61,130 nucleotides of DNA from an uncultured Oscillospiraceae bacterium (GTDB lineage: Bacteria; Bacillota; Clostridia; Oscillospirales; Oscillospiraceae), in assembly GCA_947626315.1 (NCBI GenBank), contig CANQRQ010000015.1, positions 1-61,130 on the forward strand. The letters are read 5' to 3'. This document shows, piece after piece, positions 37,083 to 44,992 of this stretch. Position 1 is the stretch's first letter. Each line of letters opens with the position of its first letter. The notes below the pieces were generated by a model, which worked only from the letters and a program-made list of their open reading frames with translations, searched no databases and was not told the DNA's origin. The position numbers and the translations under genes are program-made.

Positions 37083-38327
37083 GTGACGGAGACAAGGGTC
37101 CGGCCCCTGTGCGAGGCGCCGCGGGGCGGCGTGTTCTGCGGGCCGAAGAAATATCTGCTTCTGTTTAAGCACCGGATCGCGGAAAGCATGTTCCCCGTCC
37201 TGGAGGACGACAGCTATTTTCTGCTGGTCCGGGGCGGGCGCGGCCGCATGATCGTCAACGGCGTGCCCTTTGAGCTGCAGCCCGGCAGCGTCTGCTGGAT
37301 CCAGTGCACGGAAGTGATGACCATTGAGCCGGATCCGGGAGAGCCCCTGGAACTCTGGAGCATCGTGTTTGAATACGCCCTGTCCAATTACCTCATGTTC
37401 AAGGTCAGCTCCGGCAGCGAGCGCACGGAGGTGGTGACCGGGATACCGGTGATCGGGCCCGGGAGCGAGGCCGCGGCCCGGATGGGGCGGATCTTTCAGG
37501 ATTTTGAGAACATCAACGACCGGCGGGACTACGGCTCGGCCCTGGTCAAGGTCTCCCTTCTGGGCCAGCTGTCCCTGCTCTTCGGCAAGGAGGTGGCCCG
37601 GCTCCGGGAGAGCTTTTCCGGCCGCCGCCTGCCTCTGGGCTGGTGGGCCAGCATCTATATCGCCATGCACAGCCTGGAGAACATCAGCCCGGAGAGCGCC
37701 GCCCGGGAGCTGGGGACCACGGTGAGCAGCCTGAACCGGCAGCTGCGCATGGTGACCGGGCAGAGCTTTGACCAGATGCTCTGCCGCAGCCGCTGCATTC
37801 TGGCCGCCTCCTACTTTCTCTGCGAGAACCTGCCTCTGGACTACATCGCCAACCACGCCGGCTTCAAGTCGGAGGTCACCTTTTTCCGCTGCTTCAAGAA
37901 GGTCATGGGGACGACCCCCAGCCAGTACCGGGACCGGAGCCTGAGCAGCGGCCGGCGGAACCTGCCGTACCGGGGGATGATCATGGACGACCGGCTGCTG
38001 TCCGTGATGCGCTATCTGTACAACAACATCTCCGAGCCTATCAGCCTCTCCAGCATCGTCAAGGCCACCTTCATCTCCCCCAACATCATACGCAGCCTGA
38101 TTGACAAGGCCTTCGGCGTGGGCTATAAGGACATTCTGTCCCTCTTCCGCATCCGCTACGCCGAGTCTCTCCTCTCCGGCACGGACCTGTACCTGCTGGA
38201 TATCGCGGTGCTGGTGGGCTTCAACTCTGTCAGCACCTTCAGCCGGCGCTTCCGGGAGATCAACGGCGAATCCCCCAGCGAGTACCGAAAAAAGTGCCGG
38301 GAAAGGAGCCCTGACCATGAGCAATGA
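37083..38327 (+). CDS. AraC-type regulator with two tandem AraC DNA-binding domains (first)
   Basis: A 414-residue regulator starting with GTG 37083 (AGGAGG 8 bases upstream). Residues 1-110 form a cupin-like sensor (YFLLVRGGRGRMIVNGVPFE). Two complete AraC domains follow, at about 187-286 (ending FFRCFKKVMGTTPSQYRD) and 304-404 (ending FSRRFREINGESPSEYRK), so four HTH motifs in one chain instead of two. C. scindens also has AraC-type bai regulators (BarA, BarB) beside its bai operon, so this is the likely bile-acid-responsive activator. Its last 11 bases overlap the start of the cupin gene. Confidence 0.85.
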   Translation: MTETRVRPLCEAPRGGVFCGPKKYLLLFKHRIAESMFPVLEDDSYFLLVRGGRGRMIVNGVPFELQPGSVCWIQCTEVMTIEPDPGEPLELWSIVFEYALSNYLMFKVSSGSERTEVVTGIPVIGPGSEAAARMGRIFQDFENINDRRDYGSALVKVSLLGQLSLLFGKEVARLRESFSGRRLPLGWWASIYIAMHSLENISPESAARELGTTVSSLNRQLRMVTGQSFDQMLCRSRCILAASYFLCENLPLDYIANHAGFKSEVTFFRCFKKVMGTTPSQYRDRSLSSGRRNLPYRGMIMDDRLLSVMRYLYNNISEPISLSSIVKATFISPNIIRSLIDKAFGVGYKDILSLFRIRYAESLLSGTDLYLLDIAVLVGFNSVSTFSRRFREINGESPSEYRKKCRERSPDHEQ

Positions 38328-38898
38328 GCCCGCCTCTCCCCTGGGGGATTACTCGGTCCGCTTTGGGCTGAACGAATATTTTCAAAACAGCGTCACCGCC
38401 ATCGACCCCCGGGGCCATAAGATGACCGTCTCCAAGCCCACGCCCCGGACCCAGCTGGACAGCAACCTGCTGCTCCTGGTGCGCGCCGGGACCGGGCTTA
38501 TCAGCATCAACAACGAGACGATCCCGCTCAGGCGGGGCTGCTTTCTCTGCCTGGGCCCCTTCCATAATTACGCCATCACGCCGGACCCGGGCAGCGTCCT
38601 GGAGCTGTCCCTCTGCCGGATGGACTGCGGCGCTTACATGTACATTCTCTCCTGCCCCTATATCAAGGTGAAGGAATTCGTGGTGCCCCAGCCGCCGGCG
38701 GTGGCCCAGATCTCCGAGGCGGACACCCGGCGGATCGAAAAGATTTTTGAGGAGATGTGCGCCGAAGCGGAGCCCGGTTACTACAGTGAGAAGCTCCGCT
38801 TTCTCTACGTCATGGAGCTGATGGGCGTGCTCATGTCCAAAGCCGATATCTCCCGCATAAGCCGGGCCCGGTTGGCAGAATCTGAAACTGATTCTTAG
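38317..38898 (+). CDS. Stand-alone cupin sensor protein coupled to the first AraC regulator
   Basis: A 193-residue protein. The N-terminal 110 residues (LLLLVRAGTGLISINNETIP, then GCFLCLGPFHNYAI) resemble the cupin half of the neighbouring AraC proteins, followed by a helical C-terminal part, but there is no HTH. AAAGGAG lies 8 bases before ATG 38317, inside the AraC gene, which ends 11 bases later, so translation is coupled. It may bind the same steroid and pair with the AraC protein as co-sensor or brake (inference). A paralogue is coupled to the other AraC gene (40697-41287). Confidence 0.72.
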   Translation: MSNEPASPLGDYSVRFGLNEYFQNSVTAIDPRGHKMTVSKPTPRTQLDSNLLLLVRAGTGLISINNETIPLRRGCFLCLGPFHNYAITPDPGSVLELSLCRMDCGAYMYILSCPYIKVKEFVVPQPPAVAQISEADTRRIEKIFEEMCAEAEPGYYSEKLRFLYVMELMGVLMSKADISRISRARLAESETDS

Positions 38899-38929
38899 AT
38901 AATTTACTCAAAATCTGAAAGTGATTTTT
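38879..38929 (+). repeat. Direct repeat upstream of the second CoA ligase
   Basis: An 18-base unit starting AATCTGAAA at 38879-38896 and 38912-38929, two mismatches, spaced by 33 bases (about three helical turns). It overlaps the end of the cupin gene and precedes the ligase. This spacing is suited to an AraC-family activator. Confidence 0.5.
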
Positions 38930-39041
38930 GCTTTTTTGCAAATTTGCCTGCTTAACACTATGGTAAAATAAATTTTGTAAAATAAATAACAAGGCTGTGC
39001 CTTCAGGGCGCGGCCGCGCAGGTCAGGAGATGAAAAAAGCG

Positions 39042-40655
39042 ATGGATACCGCATCCCTTCCCCCTGTTTTTCAGGGTGAGACAAAGAGCATATACGGCTG
39101 GGTCGCCCACTGGGCGGCGGAAAAAGGCGGGGACAGCGCCATCGTCCTGGTGGACAAGGACGGCGGCGAGCGGGCCGTGAGTTGGGCGGAGCTTCTGTCC
39201 GCGGCGGACAGGACCGCCTGGTATTTCCGTGGGCTTGGGCTCCGGGAAGGGTCCCGGCTGGCGGTGGCGCTGCCCAACTCGCTGGCAGCCGTCGCGGCGG
39301 CTCTGGCCGGCTGGCATCTGGGCTGCTGTGTGTTTTTCCTGTCCCCGGAGCTGCCGGGCAAGGAGCTGGAGGCGCTGTTGGACCAGATCCAGCCCCAGCT
39401 GGTGGCCGCCGGCGGGAAGCTCTCCGGCTGGCCCGTCCAGAACCTGACGGACGCCTCGATCGCCGCCCTCCCCGCCGCCCAGGGTCCCCTGCCGGACCTC
39501 TGCCTCCTGCCCGCCCGGGCCACGGCCACCGGCGGCAGCACCGGCACGCCAAAGGTGATCATTGAGGACATGCCCATGCGCTACGGGCCCATAGATTTTT
39601 ATTCCTGGCAGATGCTCACCGGGGAGCACAGCGGCCAGCGGCTGCTGATCTGCGGCTCCCTGCACCACAGTCTCTTCGGCAACGCCTTTTACATCGCCAT
39701 GGCAATGGGCAACACCAGCATCGTCCTGAAGCAGTTCCGGGAGGAGCTGTTCCTGTCCCTGGTGGAGAAATACCGGGTCAGCGCCTTTGTCCTGGTGCCC
39801 ACCATGATGAGCCGGATCTCCCAGCTGCTGGAAACCCGGCCGGGGGACTTCAGCAGCGTGGAGTGCATGCACCACGCGGGGGCCTCCTGCCCGGTCTGGC
39901 TCAAGAAAAAATGGATCGCCCTGCTGGGCGGCGAAAAGATCTACGAGTTCTATTCCATGTCGGAAAAGGTGGGCGTCACCGCCGTGCGCGGGGACGAATG
40001 GCTGCTCCATGAGGGCACCGTGGGCCGTCCCTTCGGCTGCACGGTGGAGATCCTGGACGACGGAATGGCCCCGGTGGAGCCCGGCACGGTGGGCAATGTG
40101 TTCTTCAAAAACGAGCAGCCCGGCAGCTCCCACTATCTGCTGGGCAGTCAGAAGCTCAGCCAGGCCCCGGATGGGGCGGTCAGCGTGGGGGATCTGGGCT
40201 ATATGGACGCGGATGGCTATGTCTATCTGGTGGACCGGCGCAGCGATATGATCATCACCGGAGGCAAAAACGTGTACGCCTCCGAGGTGGAAAATGTCCT
40301 GAAGGAGTGCCCCCAGGTGGCAGACGCGCTGGTGTTCGGCCTGTCAGACGTGACCTGGGGCCGGCGCGTCCATGCGCTGATCGAGCCCAACTGCCCGCCG
40401 GAGGAATTCAAGCTCTATTCTTTCGCGGATTTCTGCTTCCGCCGGATCAGCAACTACAAGCTGCCCAAGAGCATCGAGCTGGTGGAGCGGATCCCCCGGG
40501 ACCAAAACGGCAAGGTGCACAAGAGCCGCCTGGCCGAGGAGCGGGAGGCGGCCGGAGAGGACGCCCAGCAGTTTAAATTTATCACCGTGCCCAACGGGCA
40601 TCAGATCTACGCCTGGCGGAAGAAAAAAGCAACTCAAAAGAAAGAAAACGGATAA
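39042..40655 (+). CDS. Second AMP-forming CoA ligase of the BaiB branch
   Basis: A 537-residue ANL ligase (from ATG 39042; AGGAG lies 12 bases upstream, while ATG 39030 directly touches AGGAG). Motifs TATGGSTGTPKV, YSMSEKVGVTAVRGDEWLLH, SVGDLGYMDADGYVYLVDRRSD and the catalytic lysine in DQNGKVHKSRL are complete. RGDEW and the VPTMMSRISQL region resemble BaiB, but the substrate-pocket stretch reads HHSLFGNAFYIAM where BaiB has HGAPHSAAFNGL, so another acid or bile-acid isomer may be used. It ends with a basic tail. It lies between the two regulator pairs and converges on the second. Confidence 0.82.
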   Translation: MDTASLPPVFQGETKSIYGWVAHWAAEKGGDSAIVLVDKDGGERAVSWAELLSAADRTAWYFRGLGLREGSRLAVALPNSLAAVAAALAGWHLGCCVFFLSPELPGKELEALLDQIQPQLVAAGGKLSGWPVQNLTDASIAALPAAQGPLPDLCLLPARATATGGSTGTPKVIIEDMPMRYGPIDFYSWQMLTGEHSGQRLLICGSLHHSLFGNAFYIAMAMGNTSIVLKQFREELFLSLVEKYRVSAFVLVPTMMSRISQLLETRPGDFSSVECMHHAGASCPVWLKKKWIALLGGEKIYEFYSMSEKVGVTAVRGDEWLLHEGTVGRPFGCTVEILDDGMAPVEPGTVGNVFFKNEQPGSSHYLLGSQKLSQAPDGAVSVGDLGYMDADGYVYLVDRRSDMIITGGKNVYASEVENVLKECPQVADALVFGLSDVTWGRRVHALIEPNCPPEEFKLYSFADFCFRRISNYKLPKSIELVERIPRDQNGKVHKSRLAEEREAAGEDAQQFKFITVPNGHQIYAWRKKKATQKKENG

Positions 40656-40658
40656 ACG

Positions 40659-40690
40659 TTTCCCCGGAAGGCGAGCCTTCCGGGGAAAAT
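40659..40690. terminator. Bidirectional terminator between ligase and second cupin gene
   Basis: TTTCCCCGGAAGGC (40659-40672) and GCCTTCCGGGGAAA (40675-40688) form a near-perfect palindrome; A/T-rich flanks on both sides serve two convergent genes. Confidence 0.75.
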
Positions 40691-40696
40691 CTTTTC

Positions 40697-41287
40697 CTAT
40701 TCTTCTTTTTCCTCTCTGCTGTCCCGGCCGTTTTTGCCCCGGTTTTTGAACATCTCGTCGGTGATGATGCCGAACAGCTCCGTCATATAGCAGAAGCAGA
40801 GGCTGTCCGCGTCCCATCTGCCCTCCCCGAATTCGGCCAGCAGCCCGTCCATGGCCGCGTAGGCGATATCCCTCGTCATGCCCTTCAGGTACGCGATGGG
40901 CGGCTCGGAGGGCACCGAGAAATTCTGCATCCGGAAATAGGGGTTGGAAATCAGGTACATATAGGTCCCGCTGTTCATCCGGCTCTCCACCACCTCCAGG
41001 GTCTGCCCCTCGTCGGGGAGGTAGCGGTAGATATGGAAGGGCGACAGGTTCACCAGGGTGCCAGGCCGCAGGGGATAGTCCAGGCCGTTGACGGTCAGCG
41101 TCCCGGTCCCCCGGCGGATCAGCAGAAAAGTCTGGTCCCGGTTGTGGATCATGGAACTGGGGTTGTGGACCGTGCGCTTGTAGGTCTGGATGTTTCTGGG
41201 CTGGACGTTCTCTATAAAATAATCGTGGGCCTCGCCGAAGGGGGAAGCGTTGAACTGTCCCTCGCCCGGTCTGTTTTTTTCCGTCAT
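40697..41287 (-). CDS. Stand-alone cupin sensor protein coupled to the second AraC regulator
   Basis: A 196-residue paralogue of the protein at 38317-38898, with cupin core TFLLIRRGTGTLTVNGLDYP, then GTLVNLSPFHIYRYLPDEGQ and TYMYLISNPYF, and a charged tail (GKNGRDSREEKEE). No HTH. The start overlaps the AraC stop by 4 bases (ATGA), so both are made from one messenger. The repeated linkage of a cupin-only protein with a double AraC protein suggests a two-component sensory pair; no such pair is known to me for bai systems. Confidence 0.72.
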   Translation of the reverse strand: MTEKNRPGEGQFNASPFGEAHDYFIENVQPRNIQTYKRTVHNPSSMIHNRDQTFLLIRRGTGTLTVNGLDYPLRPGTLVNLSPFHIYRYLPDEGQTLEVVESRMNSGTYMYLISNPYFRMQNFSVPSEPPIAYLKGMTRDIAYAAMDGLLAEFGEGRWDADSLCFCYMTELFGIITDEMFKNRGKNGRDSREEKEE

Positions 41288-42516
41288 GACCTGCCCTCCC
41301 TGCGCCGTTTTCTGAACTCACTGGGGGACATGCCGTTGATCTCCAGGAAGGTCCGGCTGAAGGTCCGGTCGGAACTGAAGCCGGACTCAATGGAGATGTC
41401 GATCACCGGCATGTCCGTGGTGGTCAGCAGAGCCTCGGCATAGCGCACCCGGAAGAGCGCCAGAATGTTTTTATAGCTGGTGTTCAGGCAGTCCTTGAAC
41501 TGGATCCGCAGCAGGCTGCCGGAGATGAACAGCGCCTTGGAGACCGTCTCCACGTCCAGAGGCTCCGAAAGATTTTCATAGAGGTAGTTGACCGTGGAGA
41601 TAATGTGCTCGCTGAAGATCATCTTCCGGTAGACCCGCTTCCCCTTCCCGTCGCTGAGCATGCTGTTGCGGTAGGTCTCCGGCGTCATGCCGGTGAGCTT
41701 TTTAAAGCGCCGGTAAAAGGTCACGTCAATGTCAAAGCCCACGGTGGAGGCGATGTAATCAAAGGGCAGGCTGTAATATAAAAAGTAGGACGCCGCCATC
41801 ACCAGGCGCAGCCGCACCAGGTACTGGTTGAAGTTCATCCCCGTGGTGACCAGCAGCGCGTGATTCACTGACGCGCCGCTGAGCTTCGGGGAGATGGCCT
41901 TGGCCACCGTGTCCGCCGTCAGCTTCTGGGTGCTGTGGGTGGCGATATAGAGGCTGGCCCGGCGGCCCAGGGGCATATCCTGCAGGCGGTACCGCTCCTT
42001 ATATTTCTGAGCCTCCCGGTTGTACAGCAGCTCGATCTGCCGCAGATAAGCGCTGCGGATCACGGCGGAGCCGTTGGAACGCAGCCCGTCCAGCTTTTCA
42101 AACTGGCAGAACAGGCGGATCAGGGTCTGGAGGATCTCCCCTTCCGGGCCGATCACCGGCACGCCGGTGACGATCTCCGTCTCCCTGTTCAGACTGACCG
42201 GCTCGAACATGAAATAATTCATCAGCTGATAGTCGTAAGCGACGACCCAGAGCTCCAGCTCTCCGCCGAACTCCGGCAGGATGGAGAGGACCTGGGAGGC
42301 CTGGATCCAGGCCACGCAGCCGGGCTCCGCCGGGAACTCCTCTCCGTTGATGATAAAGCTGCCCGTCCCCCGCCTGACCAGGATAAAGTAGCTGTCGAAC
42401 TCCAGCACGGGCGACATATGCTCGCCCACCACGAGCTTCTGCAAGCTCAGGTACTTGTCCGGGCCGGTAAACACATGCTCTTTCGCCTTCTCGTACAGGA
42501 CAACGCCCTGCTTCAT
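41284..42516 (-). CDS. AraC-type regulator with two tandem AraC DNA-binding domains (second)
   Basis: A 410-residue paralogue of the first regulator with the same layout: cupin sensor (YFILVRRGTGSFIINGEEFP), then AraC domains at about 188-284 (ending FYRRFKKLTGMTPETYRN) and 304-404 (ending FSRTFLEINGMSPSEFRK). The N-terminal core of its first HTH is more diverged (TVAKAISPKLSGASVNHALL). It is transcribed towards the first pair. Likely a BarA/BarB counterpart responding to a second steroid, or acting with the first as a heterodimer (inference). Confidence 0.84.
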   Translation of the reverse strand: MKQGVVLYEKAKEHVFTGPDKYLSLQKLVVGEHMSPVLEFDSYFILVRRGTGSFIINGEEFPAEPGCVAWIQASQVLSILPEFGGELELWVVAYDYQLMNYFMFEPVSLNRETEIVTGVPVIGPEGEILQTLIRLFCQFEKLDGLRSNGSAVIRSAYLRQIELLYNREAQKYKERYRLQDMPLGRRASLYIATHSTQKLTADTVAKAISPKLSGASVNHALLVTTGMNFNQYLVRLRLVMAASYFLYYSLPFDYIASTVGFDIDVTFYRRFKKLTGMTPETYRNSMLSDGKGKRVYRKMIFSEHIISTVNYLYENLSEPLDVETVSKALFISGSLLRIQFKDCLNTSYKNILALFRVRYAEALLTTTDMPVIDISIESGFSSDRTFSRTFLEINGMSPSEFRKRRREGRS

Positions 42517-42596
42517 ACGCGCTCCCTCCTGTCCCCGCGCCGCGGTGGAATGATCTTCAGCTATACTGAAAATACTTAAGAAAAATATTTTAAATT

Positions 42597-42625
42597 ACTT
42601 TACCATTTTTCCGGCCATTTTTCAA
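42597..42625 (-). promoter_or_regulatory. Promoter of the second AraC regulator
   Basis: On the minus strand TTGAAA (42625-42620) and TAAAGT (42602-42597), 17-base spacer, about 80 bases before the start codon. Confidence 0.65.
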
Positions 42626-42667
42626 GCCATCGCTTCTAAAATAACAGACAAAATTTTGCCAATTTTG

Positions 42668-42704
42668 AAAAAAAGCCCCTCCGGTCGTTATAACCGGAGG
42701 GGCT
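42668..42704 (-). terminator. Intrinsic terminator of the baiA-baiH transcript
   Basis: AGCCCCTCCGGT (42674-42685) pairs with ACCGGAGGGGCT (42693-42704), and on the minus strand a run of T follows. It isolates baiH from the AraC gene downstream. Confidence 0.8.
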
Positions 42705-42734
42705 CAAGGTGAAGACAAAGTGTCTTCACCTTGA
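42704..42734. repeat. Perfect 14-bp hairpin
   Basis: TCAAGGTGAAGACA (42704-42717) and TGTCTTCACCTTGA (42721-42734) are perfect complements with a 3-base loop. Confidence 0.75.
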
Positions 42735-42737
42735 AAG

Positions 42738-42773
42738 CTTATCCAAGAGCATTCAAAAATGCTCTTGGATAAG
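42738..42773. repeat. Perfect 16-bp hairpin
   Basis: CTTATCCAAGAGCATT (42738-42753) and AATGCTCTTGGATAAG (42758-42773) are perfect complements with a 4-base loop. Confidence 0.75.
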
Positions 42774-42865
42774 AGTAGATTGAACGCTGAAAGGGGGCTC
42801 CCGCCCCCTCTCTGCGCTCTCCCCCTGCATGTTTATACATGGTGCTTCTGTTTGTCTACAGTCTG

Positions 42866-42896
42866 AGCCCCTCCGGTCGTTATAACCGGAGGGGCT
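42866..42896. repeat. Second copy of the 31-base palindrome next to baiH
   Basis: Identical over 31 bases to 42674-42704, including the 7-base loop. No T-run here. It is preceded by TTTGTCTACAGTCTGA (42851-42866), which also precedes the terminator at 20587. Confidence 0.75.
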
Positions 42897-42928
42897 CCCC
42901 TACTATTTACAGATTTCCAACGCCTGGC

Positions 42929-44920
42929 TTACAGGTTGTAGCCCACCTCGAAGCCCTGGTGCATGGCGTCGCTGGACTGGCCCGGCTTGATGGCGTCGCC
43001 GATCACATGGATCTCGGGGACCACATCCTTCAGCGCCTCGGACAGCGGATCGTACTTCCGGGAGCCCAGGCCCAGGACGATGTAATCGAAGCCCTTCAGC
43101 CACTCCTCGCTGCCATCCTTGTGCTGGATCTTTACGTCGTGCTCGGTGACCTCCAGGACCTTGGAGTTGACGTGCATCTTCACGCCCTCCCGGCGGAGGC
43201 TGGCCAGGGCGATGTTCCGGTTGGGCAGGCACACGCCGGTCATCATCTGGGGCAGCATTTCCACCAGCTCTACTTCCACGTCGCCGATGCTGCCGGTGGT
43301 GGCGAAGGAGTTGGGCCGGGCGTCGGCCATGAGCATCTCGGCGGTCTCGCAGGCCACCTCGCCGCCGCCCAGGATGCAGACGCGGCCCTTGGGGATGGTG
43401 ATCTTGCGGCTGAGGATGTCATGGGTGGTGATGACGGGATACTGGCCCACGCCCTTGATAAAGGTGGGGATCAGCGGGGTGGCGCCGGTGGCCAGAACCA
43501 CCGCGTCGGGCGCGAACTCCTTCACGTTCTCCACCGTGGCTTCCTTCTTGAACTCGAACTTCACGCCGGCCTTTTTGGCCCGGTAGTTCAGGTGGACCAG
43601 CCACTTGCACATCTCCTGCTTGCCGGGGGAGACCACCGCCAGGTTCAGCTGGCCGCCGATCTGTCCACTCTTCTCCCACACGGTCACGTCATGCCCCCGC
43701 TCGGCGGCGGTGACGGCAGTGTACATGCCGCCGGGGCCGGCGCCCACGATGAGGATCTTCCGGGGCTTGTCCACCGGGTTGAAGGGGAAGTCATACTCGC
43801 GGCCCACCAGGGGGTTGATGTGGCACTTGCAGACCGGGTGCTGCGGGTCCTCCGGGGTGATGCAGCGTCCGCCGCAGGAGCCGCAGGGGGTAATATCGTC
43901 AAAGCGGTTCTCATAGGCCTTCTTGGGCAGGTCGGGATCGGCCAGCAGGGGGCGGCCCAGGCTGATGCCGTCCACCAGCCCCCGCTCCACCAGGTCGGCG
44001 CCGTAGCGGATGTCGTTGATCTTGCCCACCACGAACACGGGGATGTTGACCACCTTTTTGATCTCGGAGGCCTCATACACGTTCATGCCGATCTTCTGGC
44101 TGTGGGAGGGCAGGATGTTCTGCAGACCCTCGTACTGGACGCCGCCGGAGACCTCCAGCATGTCCACGCCGGCCGCCTCGAACTTGGGCGCCAGGTACAG
44201 CATCTCGTCCAGGCCGTTGCCGCCGGGCATACGCTCGGAGCCGGAGACGCGCAGGATGATGGGGAAATCCCGGCTCACGTTCCGCCGGCACTCCTCGATG
44301 ATCTCCAGGGTCAGGCGGGCCCGGTTGTCGATGCAGCCGCCGTACTCGTCCATGCGCTTGTTGCGCAGAGGGGACAGGAAGGCGCCGGGGAGCATATAGG
44401 CGTGGGCGCAGTGCAGGGCGATGCCGCCGCAGCCGGCCTCTTCGGCCCGGCGGGCCGCCTGGCCGTACTGCTTGACGATCTTGTGGATCTCCTCCACGCT
44501 GATGGCCCGGCTGACCGCGCCGTTGGCGTTGGTGTTCACGGAGGGGCCCAGAGGCTTGATGCCCTTCAGGGCGCAGATGGACTCAGGGCCCGGGTGGATG
44601 ATCTGGGGGATCAGGGTGCTGCCCGCGTCGCTGACGCGCTTGGCGAAATCCCGGAACTGGGGCACCAGCTTGTCCTTGTCCAGGGCGGTGGTCCGGCCGA
44701 TGTACCAGTACTTGTGGTCCACCGTGACCGCGTCAATGACCACGTAGCCCACGCCGCCCTCGGCTCTGCGCACGAAGATATCCGCCAGCTGCTTGGGTAC
44801 GGTGCCGTCGGAGGCCTCGTAGTGCATGCTCATGGGCGCCATGGCAATGCGGTTCTTCAGCGTGGTCCTGCCCAGCTGAAGCGGGGTGAAGAGCTTGGCT
44901 TTTTTCATGTCAGTAATCAT
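42929..44920 (-). CDS. baiH: Bile-acid NADH:flavin oxidoreductase BaiH
   Basis: A 663-residue flavoprotein of the old yellow enzyme / 2,4-dienoyl-CoA reductase type. An N-terminal TIM barrel (LFTPLQLGRTTLKNRIAMAP), the catalytic-region IALHCAHAYMLPGAFLSPLR, an iron-sulfur cysteine cluster starting at Cys346 (CGSCGGRC, then CKC), and an FAD/NAD domain (ILIVGAGPGGM) follow in order. Its sequence tracks C. scindens BaiH nearly end to end, as I recall (661 residues there). BaiH reduces or forms double bonds in 3-oxo-steroid CoA intermediates. AAGGAG lies 8 bases before the ATG. It follows the BaiA-like SDR. Confidence 0.92.
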   Translation of the reverse strand: MITDMKKAKLFTPLQLGRTTLKNRIAMAPMSMHYEASDGTVPKQLADIFVRRAEGGVGYVVIDAVTVDHKYWYIGRTTALDKDKLVPQFRDFAKRVSDAGSTLIPQIIHPGPESICALKGIKPLGPSVNTNANGAVSRAISVEEIHKIVKQYGQAARRAEEAGCGGIALHCAHAYMLPGAFLSPLRNKRMDEYGGCIDNRARLTLEIIEECRRNVSRDFPIILRVSGSERMPGGNGLDEMLYLAPKFEAAGVDMLEVSGGVQYEGLQNILPSHSQKIGMNVYEASEIKKVVNIPVFVVGKINDIRYGADLVERGLVDGISLGRPLLADPDLPKKAYENRFDDITPCGSCGGRCITPEDPQHPVCKCHINPLVGREYDFPFNPVDKPRKILIVGAGPGGMYTAVTAAERGHDVTVWEKSGQIGGQLNLAVVSPGKQEMCKWLVHLNYRAKKAGVKFEFKKEATVENVKEFAPDAVVLATGATPLIPTFIKGVGQYPVITTHDILSRKITIPKGRVCILGGGEVACETAEMLMADARPNSFATTGSIGDVEVELVEMLPQMMTGVCLPNRNIALASLRREGVKMHVNSKVLEVTEHDVKIQHKDGSEEWLKGFDYIVLGLGSRKYDPLSEALKDVVPEIHVIGDAIKPGQSSDAMHQGFEVGYNL

Positions 44921-44992
44921 GCTTCCATCTCCTTTTCGTTTCCTCTTTTTTGATTTATGGTGTAAAAATTGCTCTCAATAAACAGTCCCGGC

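Larger units (their letters stand above)
42517..42928 (-). other. Palindrome-rich region between baiH and the second AraC gene
   Basis: 412 bases without a gene. From right to left it holds a 31-base palindrome (42866-42896), two other perfect hairpins (42738-42773 and 42704-42734), a second copy of the 31-base palindrome with T-run (42668-42704), a AAATTTTGCC box (42651-42660), and the AraC promoter (42597-42625). Confidence 0.6.
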
